From Trichodesmium sp. MAG_R02 (GTDB taxonomy: Bacteria; Cyanobacteriota; Cyanobacteriia; Cyanobacteriales; Microcoleaceae), in contig JAKQYE010000013.1 in NCBI GenBank assembly GCA_023356605.1, positions 1 through 46,984 of the forward strand: DNA of 46,984 nt, given 5' to 3'. The notes beneath the pieces are model-generated. The model was not told where the DNA came from and searched no databases. It saw only the letters and a list, made by a program, of their open reading frames with translations. Positions 29,198 through 39,257 of the stretch are shown one piece after another; position 1 is the stretch's first letter, and each line of letters starts with the position of its first letter. Position numbers and translations under genes: made by a program.

Positions 29198-30244
29198 ATG
29201 AAAAATATCAAACTTTTTTTCCGTGCTTTTCAGAGTTTTTGGTCAATTGGTAAATTATATTGGTGGGATTCTCCAGAGAAATGGCGAGCAATTGGCTTAC
29301 TTATATTCCTGCTTTGTTTTCTCGGTTTGGATTCAATTATAGGAGTGAATCAACTAAAACAACAAGGAGAATTAATTTCTGCTTTAGTTAAATTGGATGG
29401 AGAGAGATTTTGGCAATCTGCATTTTTCTATATTGGCGCTTCTATTTTGTTAGCAATAACTGTTGCTACTTGGCAGTATTTAGAAGATAAAATTCGTCTG
29501 TATTCTAGAGAGTGGTTGACTAAATTTTATTTAGATAAATATTTGCAAAATAATTGTTTTTATCAAGTCAATACCTTGTCTCAATAAATTGATAATCCCG
29601 ATCAACGAATTGCAGAAGATATTAGGGTATTTTGTCATCGTTCTGTAAGTCTATTTAGGCAGTTTACCTTAGCAATTTTTAACTTGGTTGCATTTGGAAT
29701 TCTACTTTGGGAAAAATCAATATTATTGGTTCTGATTTTAGTCATATATTCTCTCGGAGGTATGCTAATTACAATTATAGGTTTTGGTAAAGTTTTGATC
29801 CCAATTAAAAAAGAACAACTGAAACGAGAGGCAAATTTTAGATTTGGTTTAGTAAGAATTCGAGAGAATGCTGAATCAATTGCTTTTTATAATGGAGCTA
29901 ATAGAGAATTTACCTATATTAAAAAGGTATTTGCTCCAGTTTTAAGTATTTATAATAAACTGATTACTTGGGAGAGAAACTTAGACATTTTTCAAAACAT
30001 ATATGGTTATATTACCTGGATGTTACCAACTTTAGCTATTGGTCCAAGAATTTTGGCAGGAGAACCAGGGTTAGAAGTGGGAGCATTACAAGAAGCAAAT
30101 GGAGCTTTTGGCAAGGTCTTTAGATCCTTGAATATTATAGTTCGTATGTTTGAATTCCTCACCAGTTTTATAGCAGGTATTGAACGTTTAGAGAGTTTTT
30201 TCAAAGTTCTAGAAGAACCACAAGCATTACCATTGGAGAATGGT
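29198..30244 (+). pseudogene. SbmA/BacA-like ABC permease, broken
   Basis: The frame encodes the membrane part of an ABC_membrane_2-type exporter (permease fused to ATPase in intact members): KLYWWDSPEKWRAIGLLIFL, WLTKFYLDKYLQNNCFY, and, past a TAA at 29585-29587, IDNPDQRIAEDIRVFCHRS, a family hallmark, then EREFTYIK-like loops and AGIERLESFFKVLEE. Two lesions kill it: the in-frame TAA, and a family 1 element at 30245 that replaces everything after LPLEN, so the ATP-binding domain is gone. The remaining 29684-30244 frame is still open. Start at ATG 29198. Confidence 0.8.
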
Positions 30245-30334
30245 CAGGACTTACGCAACGGCACTAATTGTAGTGGCAATATCTTGAAAATGATAATTTT
30301 TTGCACCATATATAGTGTTCCTGCGTAAGTCCTA
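30245..30334. repeat. Family 1 MITE-like element, copy f
   Basis: CAGGACTTACGCAACGGCAC to GTGTTCCTGCGTAAGTCCT. It lies at the cut end of the ABC permease pseudogene, 42 bases before a family 2 copy. Confidence 0.9.
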
Positions 30335-30376
30335 ATCTTAATAAATGAATGCATGACTTCCGTGAAACGGTAGAAG

Positions 30377-30469
30377 TATAGTCATTTCAAAAAGAGATGA
30401 AAAACTTTTTCTGCTGAAACTCAGTTATAGCAAGAAATACTTGTATCAATCTAAATTAAAATAACTATA
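30377..30469. repeat. Family 2 MITE-like element, copy g
   Basis: TATAGTCATTTCAAAAAG to AAAATAACTATA, with the canonical interior GAAAAACTTTTTCTGCTGAA. It sits between the ABC pseudogene and coaE. Confidence 0.88.
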
Positions 30470-30555
30470 ATTAACAAATGCCCAATAGCTTTTTGATAAT
30501 AAAAAGCCATTTGCTATGACTTGAAATGCTTTTCGAGCTCAGAAATTGAATCATT

Positions 30556-31203
30556 CTATTGATAAGCGATCGCTAAGTCTACTTGCTTTAACAAAGCTTC
30601 TAAGGTAGAGGAATTATCCACAACAATATCCCCCTTTTGACATTTTTCTGACAGGGACATCTGATTATTAATTCGAGTGTAAGCTTGTTTTTGAGTCAAA
30701 CAGTCACGTTTCATTAACCTCTCTATTTGTTGTTGGAGTGGAGCGTATATCACCCAAATTTCTGTTACTAAGTCAGTCATCTTAGCTTCAAACAACAATG
30801 GTATTACTAATACCGCTGTAGCATCTTGAGAAGTCCTTTGATGTGATGTTACTTGTATATAATTTTTCTGCTCAGATTCACTATTTTTGACAATAAAATG
30901 CTGAATATTCTGCTTAAAGCGATCGCGAACATAAGGGTGAATCTGTTTCTCCAACCAGAGTAACTCCTGTTGATTATTAAAAACAATCTCCCCTAATTCT
31001 CGCCTATCTAAATTACCATCAGGTAAGACAATATTTTTACCGTAGTGTTTTACTATACTTTTGAAAATTGATGAACCAGGTTTTACAGCTTCGCGTCCAT
31101 AAAAATCTGCATCCCAAATTGGAAACTCGTAATTTTTACTCAAATAATTAGAGACAGTAGTTTTTCCCGTGCTAATACCCCCAGTTAAACCAATTAGACG
31201 CAT
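30556..31203 (-). CDS. coaE: Dephospho-CoA kinase
   Basis: Catalyses the last step of coenzyme A synthesis, phosphorylating the 3'-hydroxyl of dephospho-CoA with ATP. The P-loop GLTGGISTGKTTVSNYL is at residues 5-21, WDADFYGREAVKPG follows with the acceptor-site Asp, and LDRRELGEIVF and IHPYVRDRF are family signatures. The lid region has LMKRDCLTQKQAYTRI. The 215-residue length is normal. An insertion of about 15 residues (NSESEQKNYIQVTSHQRTSQ) precedes VLVIPLLFEAKM. ATG start; single gene facing away from the CHAT protein gene. Confidence 0.95.
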   Translation of the reverse strand: MRLIGLTGGISTGKTTVSNYLSKNYEFPIWDADFYGREAVKPGSSIFKSIVKHYGKNIVLPDGNLDRRELGEIVFNNQQELLWLEKQIHPYVRDRFKQNIQHFIVKNSESEQKNYIQVTSHQRTSQDATAVLVIPLLFEAKMTDLVTEIWVIYAPLQQQIERLMKRDCLTQKQAYTRINNQMSLSEKCQKGDIVVDNSSTLEALLKQVDLAIAYQ

Positions 31204-31525
31204 AATTCTTAAGTGAAAATTTCCAAGTCAAAAGTTAGAGAAAAAGTAGTAGAATGAATCAGGGAGGTACCATAAAACAGTCCTAAGAGCCCAAACAAAG
31301 AGCGCGAAAGTCAGAGAGAGTGCCCTCAGCTCTCTAGGGACCGCTATGTTTTCACCATTTGGTTCATCCAGTTGAAAACTTTTATAACTATTAAGTCTAG
31401 CTTGACTTATCCACCTAGTGAATGGCCCTGCTCTATTTCTTTGGCTCCTATCATGGTTGATGGGAGTAGGACTAGCTAAATTCTGAGTTCTGATGGAAAA
31501 TTATTTTTGACTAAAAAGTTATTTC
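31204..31525. other. Divergent promoter region of coaE and the CHAT gene
   Basis: 322 bases. An AGAGAG/CTCTCT stem-loop lies at about 31315-31340 within a less A+T-rich stretch. No gene is seen. Both flanking genes must be driven from here. Confidence 0.4.
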
Positions 31526-34500
31526 ATGGTATTTAAAAAATATCACAAATCAATGAACTATGCACCTATTGATCAAATTTACCAGATTTTCATAGTTGTG
31601 CCCCTAACTGGACTTTGGATATTTGGCACTGCTGTAATCTGGCCATTTAACCATAGCAAAAATCACGGTAAAACTCAAATAATGTCATGGGAAATATTTT
31701 CCCCTAAAATCTCATTAGCTCAACCATTGACTAAACCAATAGTTCCCGAGCCCAACTCAACTGACACAGTAGTAACTCCGGTAACACCATCAAATAATTC
31801 TGCCCAAACTCGCTTCGATATTACAGGTGGAAAATATTCAGAAGATAATGCTAATCTTTTCCATAGCCTCACTAGATTTAATCTGGGAGAAAAACAGATT
31901 GTTAATTTTATATCTAACCCCAATATAAGAAATATTCTAACTCGTGTTACCGGTGGAGAAGCTTCTATAATTAATGGTTTAATTCAGGTAACAGGGGGAA
32001 ATTCTAGCTTATTTATTATGAACCCTGCTGGTATTATTTTTGGTGCAAATTCTAGATTAGATGTACCTAGATCTTTTGTGGTAACTACTGGTTTAAGTAT
32101 TGGTTTTGATGATGGTTGGTTTAATGCTGTAGGTGAAAATAACTACAATATTTTAACAGGAAATCCCAGTACTTTTTCCTTTCCCATGACTAATTCAGGG
32201 GTAATAATAAATGAGGGTGAATTAACTGTTGAAGCAGGAGAAAGTGTAATTTTATTGGGTGGAACAATTATTAACACAGGTAAAATATCTGCACCTGGTG
32301 GTGAAATTACAATCTCTACAGTCCCTGGAGAAAATTTCGTCCGTATTAGTCAAGAAGGACGTTTATTAAGTTTAGAAATACCAATGGAAAGTGCAGAAAT
32401 TTCAAGCACAAATCATCCGGAAGAATTACAAGCTTTCAATTATTTATTAATTCCCGAACTTTTAACTGGCAAGAGTAAAAATATAGAAAGAGCTACTACA
32501 ATAATAGTTAATGATGATAATCAAATATTTTTGGTAGGTTCTAATCAAGTAATTCCTACAGATTCAGGTACAACTATTGTCTCTGGTTCCCTGGATATTT
32601 CTTCTGCAGAAAACTCGGAATTTTCAAACACAAGTAGAATCAATATTTTGGGAGAAAAAGTAGGATTATTTGATGCGAATTTGAATGCTTCTGGTATTTA
32701 TGGAAGTGGAAATATTAGAATTGGTGGAGATTTTTCAGGTTTAGCCACTGTTCCTAGCGCTACTCGTACTTATGTGGATGAAAAAACAAAAATATCTGCT
32801 ACATCTTCTTTAGGTGAAGGAGGTAATATAGTTATTTCTAGCGCAGAAGAAACTATATTTTTTGGGAAAATAGAAGCTATTAGTTATGTCATAGAAGAGT
32901 CTCGACTAGTAGAACCAAACTCTAGGAAAAATATAGTAGAAGTTTCTAGTCAGGGAACTTTAATTTTTGATGGTACTGTTAACTTAGGTTCTCCAAATAC
33001 TTTGGGCAATTTATCCTTGAAGTCGGAAAATATTGAGATTCTAGATGGCAATATTGCTCTAGAAGATAATCCTTTAACTGGAGAAGCGCAAACAGAATCT
33101 CAGATTGCCAAGTCATCAATAGAAACTATATCAAATACAAATATTAGGATTGAAGCATCAGATAACATAACTATTAGCGATTTATCTGAAGCTGAGTTAA
33201 ACTTTTCAAATGTCAGGGGTCAAATCTCATTTATAGCAGATAGTAACCAAAATGATTTAGGGTCATTTAGGATAGATTCAGAAAATACTATTAATACTCA
33301 AGGGGCAGGAATTAGTATTTTTGGAACAACAATAAATACAAATAATATTAATACAAAAGGAGGAGAACTAAATCTGAGTAGTAGTCAAGGTTTTGTTATG
33401 ACTAATAACTTATCTACCGCCAACTTAAATACAACAGTAGAAACTAATGGGGGAGATATAAATATTAATGCTCAGGGAGATGTTATTACAGGAGAAATTA
33501 GTTCTAGTGGAGAGTCTAGTGGTGGAAATATTAATATCAATAGTCAAACAGGTAGGATTGAGATTACAGCAGTAGATATAGATACTACTTCTTCAAATGG
33601 GCGGGGTGGAAATGTGAGTATGAATGCTGCTACTGATATTGATATAGAAAATATTAATGCTAAAGGTAAACAAAGTGGTGGAAATCTTGATCTCAGAGCT
33701 GAAAATACTCTCAACCTTAGGGTAATATCAACATCAAGTGATAGCAGAGAAACTGGCAACATTTCTCTCACTGGAAGGGAAATAAACCTTTTAGGTGGAG
33801 AAAATAGTATTAGTAGCAATGGAAAACTGACCCTACACTCAGCATCAGAAAATCAAAATATTACTCTGGGAGGTTTTGAAAATACAGCAGCGCTTAACCT
33901 GACAACATCGGACTTAGCCACTTTGGCAAATGGTTTTGCATCTATTACCATTGGTAAATCAGAAAATTCTGGTATTATTACTATATATTCTCCAGAAAAC
34001 AGCAACAACAGTGGAGTGAGATTTCGCTCTCCGGCAACTATACAAGCAGAAAGGATTACAGGTACAGGTACAATAACCGGAACAAATGATGCAAAAATTA
34101 CTCTAAACGCTAAGGGTGATATTCTTACTGGTAATCTTTCTGCACCTGGAGACATTAGTATTACTAGCATTCAAGGAAAGATAAAGACTGGAGATGTGAG
34201 TGCAAATATATTAGAAAATACTATGGGCAACATTGATATTGTCTCTGGTGGTGCTATAGAAACAGGGGAGTTAACGACTATAGGAAGAACAACAGGAGGG
34301 AATATAAATCTCCAGGCAGGCGATCGCCTGAAAACAGGTAAAATAAATTCCAGTGCGACACCAGGAAATGCTGGGGAAATTAAACTGAGTGCGGAAAATG
34401 ATATTGAAGTTTTCTCTATACGAGCAGAAGGTGGAAATATTGGAGCTAATGTAGAAATTAATACGGGGAGTACTCTCAAAATCAAAGATTCTTTCTTAAG

Positions 34501-36802
34501 TCAAAATCAGAATATTGCTAGCATTTCCACCGCCGGAGAATTAGCAGGAGGAGATATCAACATTAGCACAGGAAAAACATTTACTGTAGGAGATGTTACG
34601 ACTAACGGTTCTGTAGGAGCAATTACAGATGGAAAAATTACTGTTTCCCCTGATCGCTATCTACCCAATAGATTTAATCTAAAAAAAGTGGAAAACTCTC
34701 AACCACAGAATAATAACTCTAGTCAAACTACAACAGAAACTGAGTCACAGACTCAAAAAAGTCAATCCCAACTAGACTCAGCAGAGTCTAGTAATTCTCA
34801 GCAAGATAACCAAATCAGTTTAGTAACTCAAACAGAGTCTAGTAATTCTCAGGAAGATAACCAAACCGGTTTAGTAACTCAAACAGAGTCTAGTAATTCT
34901 CAGGAAGATAACCAAACCAGTTTAGTAGCTCAAACAGAGTCTAGTAATTCTCAGGAAGATAACCAAACCAGTTTAGTAGCTCAAACAGAGTCTAGTAATT
35001 CTCAGGAAGATAACCAAACCGGTTTAGTAACTCAACCAAAATTAGTCGAAGCATCGGACAATATTGAGGTAGAAATAACTCAAATTCCTATTGAGAAAGA
35101 TAATGAACCATCCTTAAACACAAACCAAGAAGTACAGATAGTATCTCAAAACCCAGAACCAAGTTTACCAATTTTAGAAAGTTCTGAAATGACTAACTCT
35201 GTCAGAGAAAAAATAAATAATATCGAATCATCAATAAGCTTAAAAGAACAAACTTCTCCTGCCCTATTACTTGTGGTAGAAGATCAACATGAAACCATAA
35301 TAGAATTAGAACAAACTAATAATTCTCAACTTATTCCAGAATTATTAGAAAATCCAGAACTAACAAAGATTCCAGAGGATAACAACTCTAATGTAACTCC
35401 ACCAGTTTCTAATATTTTAGAAGATACTAACTCTAGTGTAACTCCATCAGTTTCTGATCAAACTGTTGTAATAGAAAATCCGTCTCTTGGTAAGTCTTTG
35501 CAGAAACAAACTCCAACTATAGTGGTGGAAGAAAATATTACAATTACTGCTCCAGAAATTTCTTCACATAATTTCCATCAGATTAGTTTAACAGACACTG
35601 TATCCCAAATAGAGCTAGTCAGACACAGAGAATATATTAGTTACTTAGGAAAAAATATCTCAAGAAGAATTGCTACAGAAACAGATATCCGCAATACTCT
35701 CAGCAGTGTGGCAAAAATAGGCGTCAGACCAGTAATTGTATACGTCTCTGCACAACCAAATTATTTAGAACTACAATTGTTTTTGCCCAATGGTAAACCG
35801 GTTGTTACAGGCATTGTGAAAAACAGAGATGAGGTAATTGAGGTTGCAAAAAAATTTACCAACCAAATTAGAACCCCTAGTCGATTAGATTCTCATGATT
35901 ATTTATCCAATGCTCAAGAATTATATCAATGGTTGATTACACCAATAGCTGAAAAATTGGTAGAAAATAATATTAATATGATCATTTTTTCAATGGGTCG
36001 TGGTTTGCGAACTCTTCCCGTAGCAGCTTTACACGACGGTCAACAATTCCTAGTAGAAAAATATAGTTTGGGTTTAATCCCTAATTTTACTTTAACAAAT
36101 ACAGAATATGTGGGATTAAAAGGTTCTCAAATTTTAGCAATGGGAGCATCTGAATTTTCTGATCAAGCTAACCAAACTCCTCTACCTGCAGTACCTGTAG
36201 AACTTAAAGCTATTGTCAATAATCTTTGGCCTGGTAAGGCTTTTTTGAATCAAGAATTTACTCTGGACAATTTGAAGCAGGAACGTAGAAAAGAAAAATT
36301 CAGAATTATTCACTTAGCTACTCATGGAGAATTTCATCCAGGGGGTGCTGACAATTCTTATATTCAATTTTGGGATACTAAGCTATCCCTAAAAGAGTTG
36401 CGTCAGTTACCTTTGCATGAGCCTCAAGTTGAATTATTGGTCTTGAGTGCTTGTACTACTGCACTGGGAGATGAACGTGCTGAGTTAGGTTTTGCTGGGT
36501 TGGCTCATAAAGCGGGAGTCAAATCTGCTTTGGCAAGTCTTTGGTATGTTAGCGATACTGGTACATTAATTTTGATGACTGAGTTTTATCAACATTTGTC
36601 AAAAAAACTTATTAAAGCAGAAGCATTACAAAAAGCTCAATTGGCGATGTTAAGGGGAGATGTGTATATACAAGATGGTCATATACTCCGAAATGGTAAT
36701 CAGGGTATCCCTTTACCACAGGAGTTAGCTAGAAGGGTTGACAAAGATTTATCTCATCCTTATTATTGGGCAGCATTTACCATGATTGGTTCGCCGTGGT
36801 AA
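31526..36802 (+). CDS. Secreted two-partner-secretion protein with CHAT protease domain
   Basis: 1758 residues. After a long signal-type N-terminus (hydrophobic about 18-40) comes a TPS domain (about 93-260; FDITGGKYSEDNANLFHS, IMNPAGIIFGANSRLDVPRS), which directs export through an outer-membrane TpsB pore. About 900 residues of beta-helix-like repeats rich in G, N, T, I follow, then a Ser/Gln/Asn-rich linker with five 17-residue repeats. The C-terminal ~400 residues are a CHAT domain, a caspase-like cysteine protease fold: His1600 in HLATHGEF and Cys1643 in LSACTTALGD are the catalytic pair, followed by GFAGLAHKAGVKSALASLW. No TpsB partner is in the window. A secreted, protease-tipped filamentous protein is inferred. 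Confidence 0.9.
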   Translation: MVFKKYHKSMNYAPIDQIYQIFIVVPLTGLWIFGTAVIWPFNHSKNHGKTQIMSWEIFSPKISLAQPLTKPIVPEPNSTDTVVTPVTPSNNSAQTRFDITGGKYSEDNANLFHSLTRFNLGEKQIVNFISNPNIRNILTRVTGGEASIINGLIQVTGGNSSLFIMNPAGIIFGANSRLDVPRSFVVTTGLSIGFDDGWFNAVGENNYNILTGNPSTFSFPMTNSGVIINEGELTVEAGESVILLGGTIINTGKISAPGGEITISTVPGENFVRISQEGRLLSLEIPMESAEISSTNHPEELQAFNYLLIPELLTGKSKNIERATTIIVNDDNQIFLVGSNQVIPTDSGTTIVSGSLDISSAENSEFSNTSRINILGEKVGLFDANLNASGIYGSGNIRIGGDFSGLATVPSATRTYVDEKTKISATSSLGEGGNIVISSAEETIFFGKIEAISYVIEESRLVEPNSRKNIVEVSSQGTLIFDGTVNLGSPNTLGNLSLKSENIEILDGNIALEDNPLTGEAQTESQIAKSSIETISNTNIRIEASDNITISDLSEAELNFSNVRGQISFIADSNQNDLGSFRIDSENTINTQGAGISIFGTTINTNNINTKGGELNLSSSQGFVMTNNLSTANLNTTVETNGGDININAQGDVITGEISSSGESSGGNININSQTGRIEITAVDIDTTSSNGRGGNVSMNAATDIDIENINAKGKQSGGNLDLRAENTLNLRVISTSSDSRETGNISLTGREINLLGGENSISSNGKLTLHSASENQNITLGGFENTAALNLTTSDLATLANGFASITIGKSENSGIITIYSPENSNNSGVRFRSPATIQAERITGTGTITGTNDAKITLNAKGDILTGNLSAPGDISITSIQGKIKTGDVSANILENTMGNIDIVSGGAIETGELTTIGRTTGGNINLQAGDRLKTGKINSSATPGNAGEIKLSAENDIEVFSIRAEGGNIGANVEINTGSTLKIKDSFLSQNQNIASISTAGELAGGDINISTGKTFTVGDVTTNGSVGAITDGKITVSPDRYLPNRFNLKKVENSQPQNNNSSQTTTETESQTQKSQSQLDSAESSNSQQDNQISLVTQTESSNSQEDNQTGLVTQTESSNSQEDNQTSLVAQTESSNSQEDNQTSLVAQTESSNSQEDNQTGLVTQPKLVEASDNIEVEITQIPIEKDNEPSLNTNQEVQIVSQNPEPSLPILESSEMTNSVREKINNIESSISLKEQTSPALLLVVEDQHETIIELEQTNNSQLIPELLENPELTKIPEDNNSNVTPPVSNILEDTNSSVTPSVSDQTVVIENPSLGKSLQKQTPTIVVEENITITAPEISSHNFHQISLTDTVSQIELVRHREYISYLGKNISRRIATETDIRNTLSSVAKIGVRPVIVYVSAQPNYLELQLFLPNGKPVVTGIVKNRDEVIEVAKKFTNQIRTPSRLDSHDYLSNAQELYQWLITPIAEKLVENNINMIIFSMGRGLRTLPVAALHDGQQFLVEKYSLGLIPNFTLTNTEYVGLKGSQILAMGASEFSDQANQTPLPAVPVELKAIVNNLWPGKAFLNQEFTLDNLKQERRKEKFRIIHLATHGEFHPGGADNSYIQFWDTKLSLKELRQLPLHEPQVELLVLSACTTALGDERAELGFAGLAHKAGVKSALASLWYVSDTGTLILMTEFYQHLSKKLIKAEALQKAQLAMLRGDVYIQDGHILRNGNQGIPLPQELARRVDKDLSHPYYWAAFTMIGSPW
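34784..35038 (+). repeat. Five 51-bp tandem repeats in the CHAT protein gene
   Basis: Five units beginning GAGTCTAGTAATTCTCAG at 34784, 34835, 34886, 34937 and 34988, each coding about ESSNSQEDNQTSLVAQT. The units are nearly identical, so the expansion is recent. They fall in the linker between the beta-helix and the CHAT domain. Confidence 0.95.
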
Positions 36803-36887
36803 GAGGATTTTGTTTTAGGGGTTATTGAAAAAAAGGTTTACACCCCCAAAGAAAAATTTCAGATTTGCAGCTGCTAAGACTAAATCT

Positions 36888-36951
36888 TATAGCAGTTTTC
36901 CTTAACACAAAATACAGAAATTTTGTATTGGTGAAGTGAAAACTACTATAA
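36888..36951. repeat. Family 3 element, short copy
   Basis: TATAGCAGTTTTCCTTAACA pairs with GTGAAGTGAAAACTACTATA, and ACAGAAATTTTGT lies at the centre, so it is one 64-bp hairpin. It shares ends with the longer copies at 38.5 and 42.1 kb but not their interior. Confidence 0.6.
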
Positions 36952-36966
36952 AATAATACGTAATAT

Positions 36967-37334
36967 GATGTCTGGTTGAATAGTTATAATTCAAGTTCGT
37001 AGTAGGGTAAGATCCCTAAGTACAAATCCATTCTTGGCCATAAACTATGATGATCTTTATGGAGCAAAGACTACAGAGGCTGAACTTCCTCCTAAACTTT
37101 GACCTTTCTGGTAGGCTACTTATTCCTCTGTCGGGAAGCAGGATAGTCAGACTGGACTGGGTCTGAGGATAAAAATCTACTATGCGATCGCTAAAAATAT
37201 AATAGATTTTAGGAGTGCATAAGCTTACCCATATAAATCTTTTAAGACCTCTGGGTTAAGTATAGTTGTGCAGTAAGGGCTTAAGCCCTACTACAAACCA
37301 CATTCTTTTTATCACTAATTATCCGGACATGATA
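36967..37334. repeat. Family 4 repeat, copy b (inverted, split)
   Basis: The left arm (GTCTGGTTGAATAGTTATAA, 36971 onward) is the inverse of the right end of the copy at 16.1 kb, and the right arm (ATTATCCGGACATGAT, 37319-37334) is the inverse of its left end. About 250 unrelated bases lie between, so the element was either interrupted or is a long version. Confidence 0.55.
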
Positions 37335-37552
37335 CAAGCATTCAGCTTAACAAATTAATTAGGGCTGGCTGAATAAATATGCAATCCTGATGATGCATCA
37401 GTTTAAGTGGTGCCTTACCTTGAAAAAAGTGCCAAAAAATTATGAAATTAATATTCCCGTAGTTGAGATTTTCCTTGACCTGAGGCGGAAAAATGCATAA
37501 AAACTAATATGCTGCAACTATCCAGATTTTCAGCAAAGTATTAAATATTGAT

Positions 37553-38272
37553 TTATTCAGTAGCAGTAGCCAATTCTGTACTGCCACTGGTGCGCCTTCT
37601 TGTTAAAGTATTAAATAATAAGATACCAATAGATTTAATCAAATTACCCTCTAATTCATTAAACATTTTCATGTTCATACCAAAAGTAGCATTTGCTTCA
37701 TCTACTATCCTATCTGCTGTTGCCTGATCGATGGGTATATCATTCATCGCTTGACGATAGTTATTCTTGAATGCTTTATCATCTAGAATTTCTGGGAATT
37801 CGTAGAAAGCAGTGCCTTCTCCATCTGTTAAATTCATACCTCTCTGAGCAATTTTTTTGAGAATTTGACCACCAGACAAATCTCCCAAATAACGAGTATA
37901 GGAGTGAGCTACTAACAATTCTGGTTCAAGTTTAGAAATATCTCTAATTCTCTGTACATAAGCTTTACCTGCAGAAGAAGGAGCTACTTGCTCGCGCCAA
38001 CCATTACCATAATAAAACTTTAGGTCTTGCTCTAAGCTTTGCTTACGGTTGAGTTCTGGAAAGTAAATTTTAGAAATGACTGGATTTTCTCGGTGACGTT
38101 GAATTTCTTCTTCCATTGCGGAATAAACAAAGTAAAAATTCTTAACTAAATTTCGGTAGGAATTCTTTTCTACAACTCCTTTTAAAAAACACTTGACAAA
38201 ACCTACATTTTCTGCTTTTGTATGAGCTTTTTTGGTTCCTTCACGTAATTGAGTTGCCAGGTTTACATTCAT
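37553..38272 (-). CDS. ho1: Heme oxygenase (biliverdin-forming)
   Basis: Opens heme with O2 and ferredoxin electrons to biliverdin, iron and CO. Biliverdin is the precursor of the phycocyanobilin bound by ApcA and ApcB in this window. 239 residues. His17 (REGTKKAHTKAENVGF) is the heme-ligating histidine, and GDLSGGQILKKIAQ near residue 130 is the glycine-rich distal helix. VYSAMEEEI and ELLVAHSYTRYLGD are also family hallmarks. The start is ATG with AAGGATATTT upstream. It is alone on this strand; no pcyA is adjacent. Confidence 0.96.
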   Translation of the reverse strand: MNVNLATQLREGTKKAHTKAENVGFVKCFLKGVVEKNSYRNLVKNFYFVYSAMEEEIQRHRENPVISKIYFPELNRKQSLEQDLKFYYGNGWREQVAPSSAGKAYVQRIRDISKLEPELLVAHSYTRYLGDLSGGQILKKIAQRGMNLTDGEGTAFYEFPEILDDKAFKNNYRQAMNDIPIDQATADRIVDEANATFGMNMKMFNELEGNLIKSIGILLFNTLTRRRTSGSTELATATE

Positions 38273-39257
38273 GCTAAATATCCTTATTGATACAAAAGTA
38301 TATAGTCGGCTGTGTAAGTTCTTACAAAAACTGAGAATTTAATTGCCTATTTGAATACCTTAAAATGAATGGGTGAAAATTTACATTAAGAATAATTAAG
38401 CAAGAACTAGCCATCAACTATGACTTTAAGCATTTAGCTATCAGCTATTGGATCAAGTCAAAACTATTGGTCGGATTTCATTGTTCAACTGCCTTAGCAC
38501 TTTTTTGTAGTCCTATTACTACAAACCTTTGATTATAGCGGTTTTCAAATTGATGAACTACATCATCATAGCCAAAACCTTGTAGGGACGTTGCATAAGG
38601 GCGTCCCTACTGTGGTCTACCAACATGAAAACTGCTGTAAATAACAAACCTAGGCAAAACTTATATAGTTTCACAAAAGTTAACCCCCAAGGGGGCAAGT
38701 TCACTCCCCCTTGCCCCCTTCCTGGGATAATTAACCTCCCCCTATTACCCCCTCCCAATAAATGTAAATGTAAAATTATTTCACATTAATGTTATGTTGA
38801 AGATAAGTAGTGTAGCCTAAGCTAATGAAATTAGTATTAATTATTTTTAATTTTTAATTTAAAATAATTGGCTATTGCGATCGCTATTGACTAGGTATAG
38901 TAAAAGCTCAAAGCATAACTTATATAAATGATAATAACTAATTATATTTATCAGTATATAAAACCTAGAAAAACCTATCTTATTTTTATAAAAGAAATAG
39001 CAGAAGGAACTAGAGAAGAAGTTATTTTTTAGCACTCCAGTGATTTTACAAATAATTTAGGATTGCTACACCCTAAGATTAAAAAGCTTAGGACTCATGC
39101 AAAATAATATAATTCTGTGATAGCGAAGGACAGAGTTTGGGTTTCATGTGGGTATCAAAGCAGTTCTTTAAAGCAGCAATCTCAAAGGTTGGTCATTCTT
39201 GATGCTAATAACTGAAAGCTTTTTCAAAGTCAAACTTATAAATCATCTCACATAATT
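38273..39257. other. Spacer between heme oxygenase and the GHL10 gene
   Basis: About 985 bases, containing a family 3 element (38534-38643), a GGGGGCAAG/CTTGCCCCC hairpin near 38692-38718 followed by C-rich DNA, and otherwise A+T-rich sequence. A 66-codon frame over the repeat (38558-38758) is not a gene. Confidence 0.5.
38534..38643. repeat. Family 3 element, long copy a
   Basis: TATAGCGGTTTTCAAATTGA at the left and CATGAAAACTGCTGTAA at the right are imperfect inverted ends. Inside, GTAGGGACGTTGCATAAGGG and CGTCCCTAC form an inner stem. It is almost the exact inverse of 42081-42188. Confidence 0.85.

Larger units (their letters stand above)
36803..37552. other. Repeat-bearing spacer between the CHAT gene and heme oxygenase
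   Basis: 750 bases with no gene: family 3 copy at 36888-36951, then family 4 arms at 36967-37010 and 37262-37334, and a HIP1 palindrome near 37184. Confidence 0.5.

Noticed and set aside
33544..34485. Three long minus-strand frames inside the CHAT protein gene
   Set aside because: Shadows of the repetitive T/N/I-rich beta-helix coding strand.
38558..38758. 66-codon Gly-rich minus-strand frame
   Set aside because: It lies over a family 3 repeat and a C-rich hairpin; no ribosome site and no protein-like composition.
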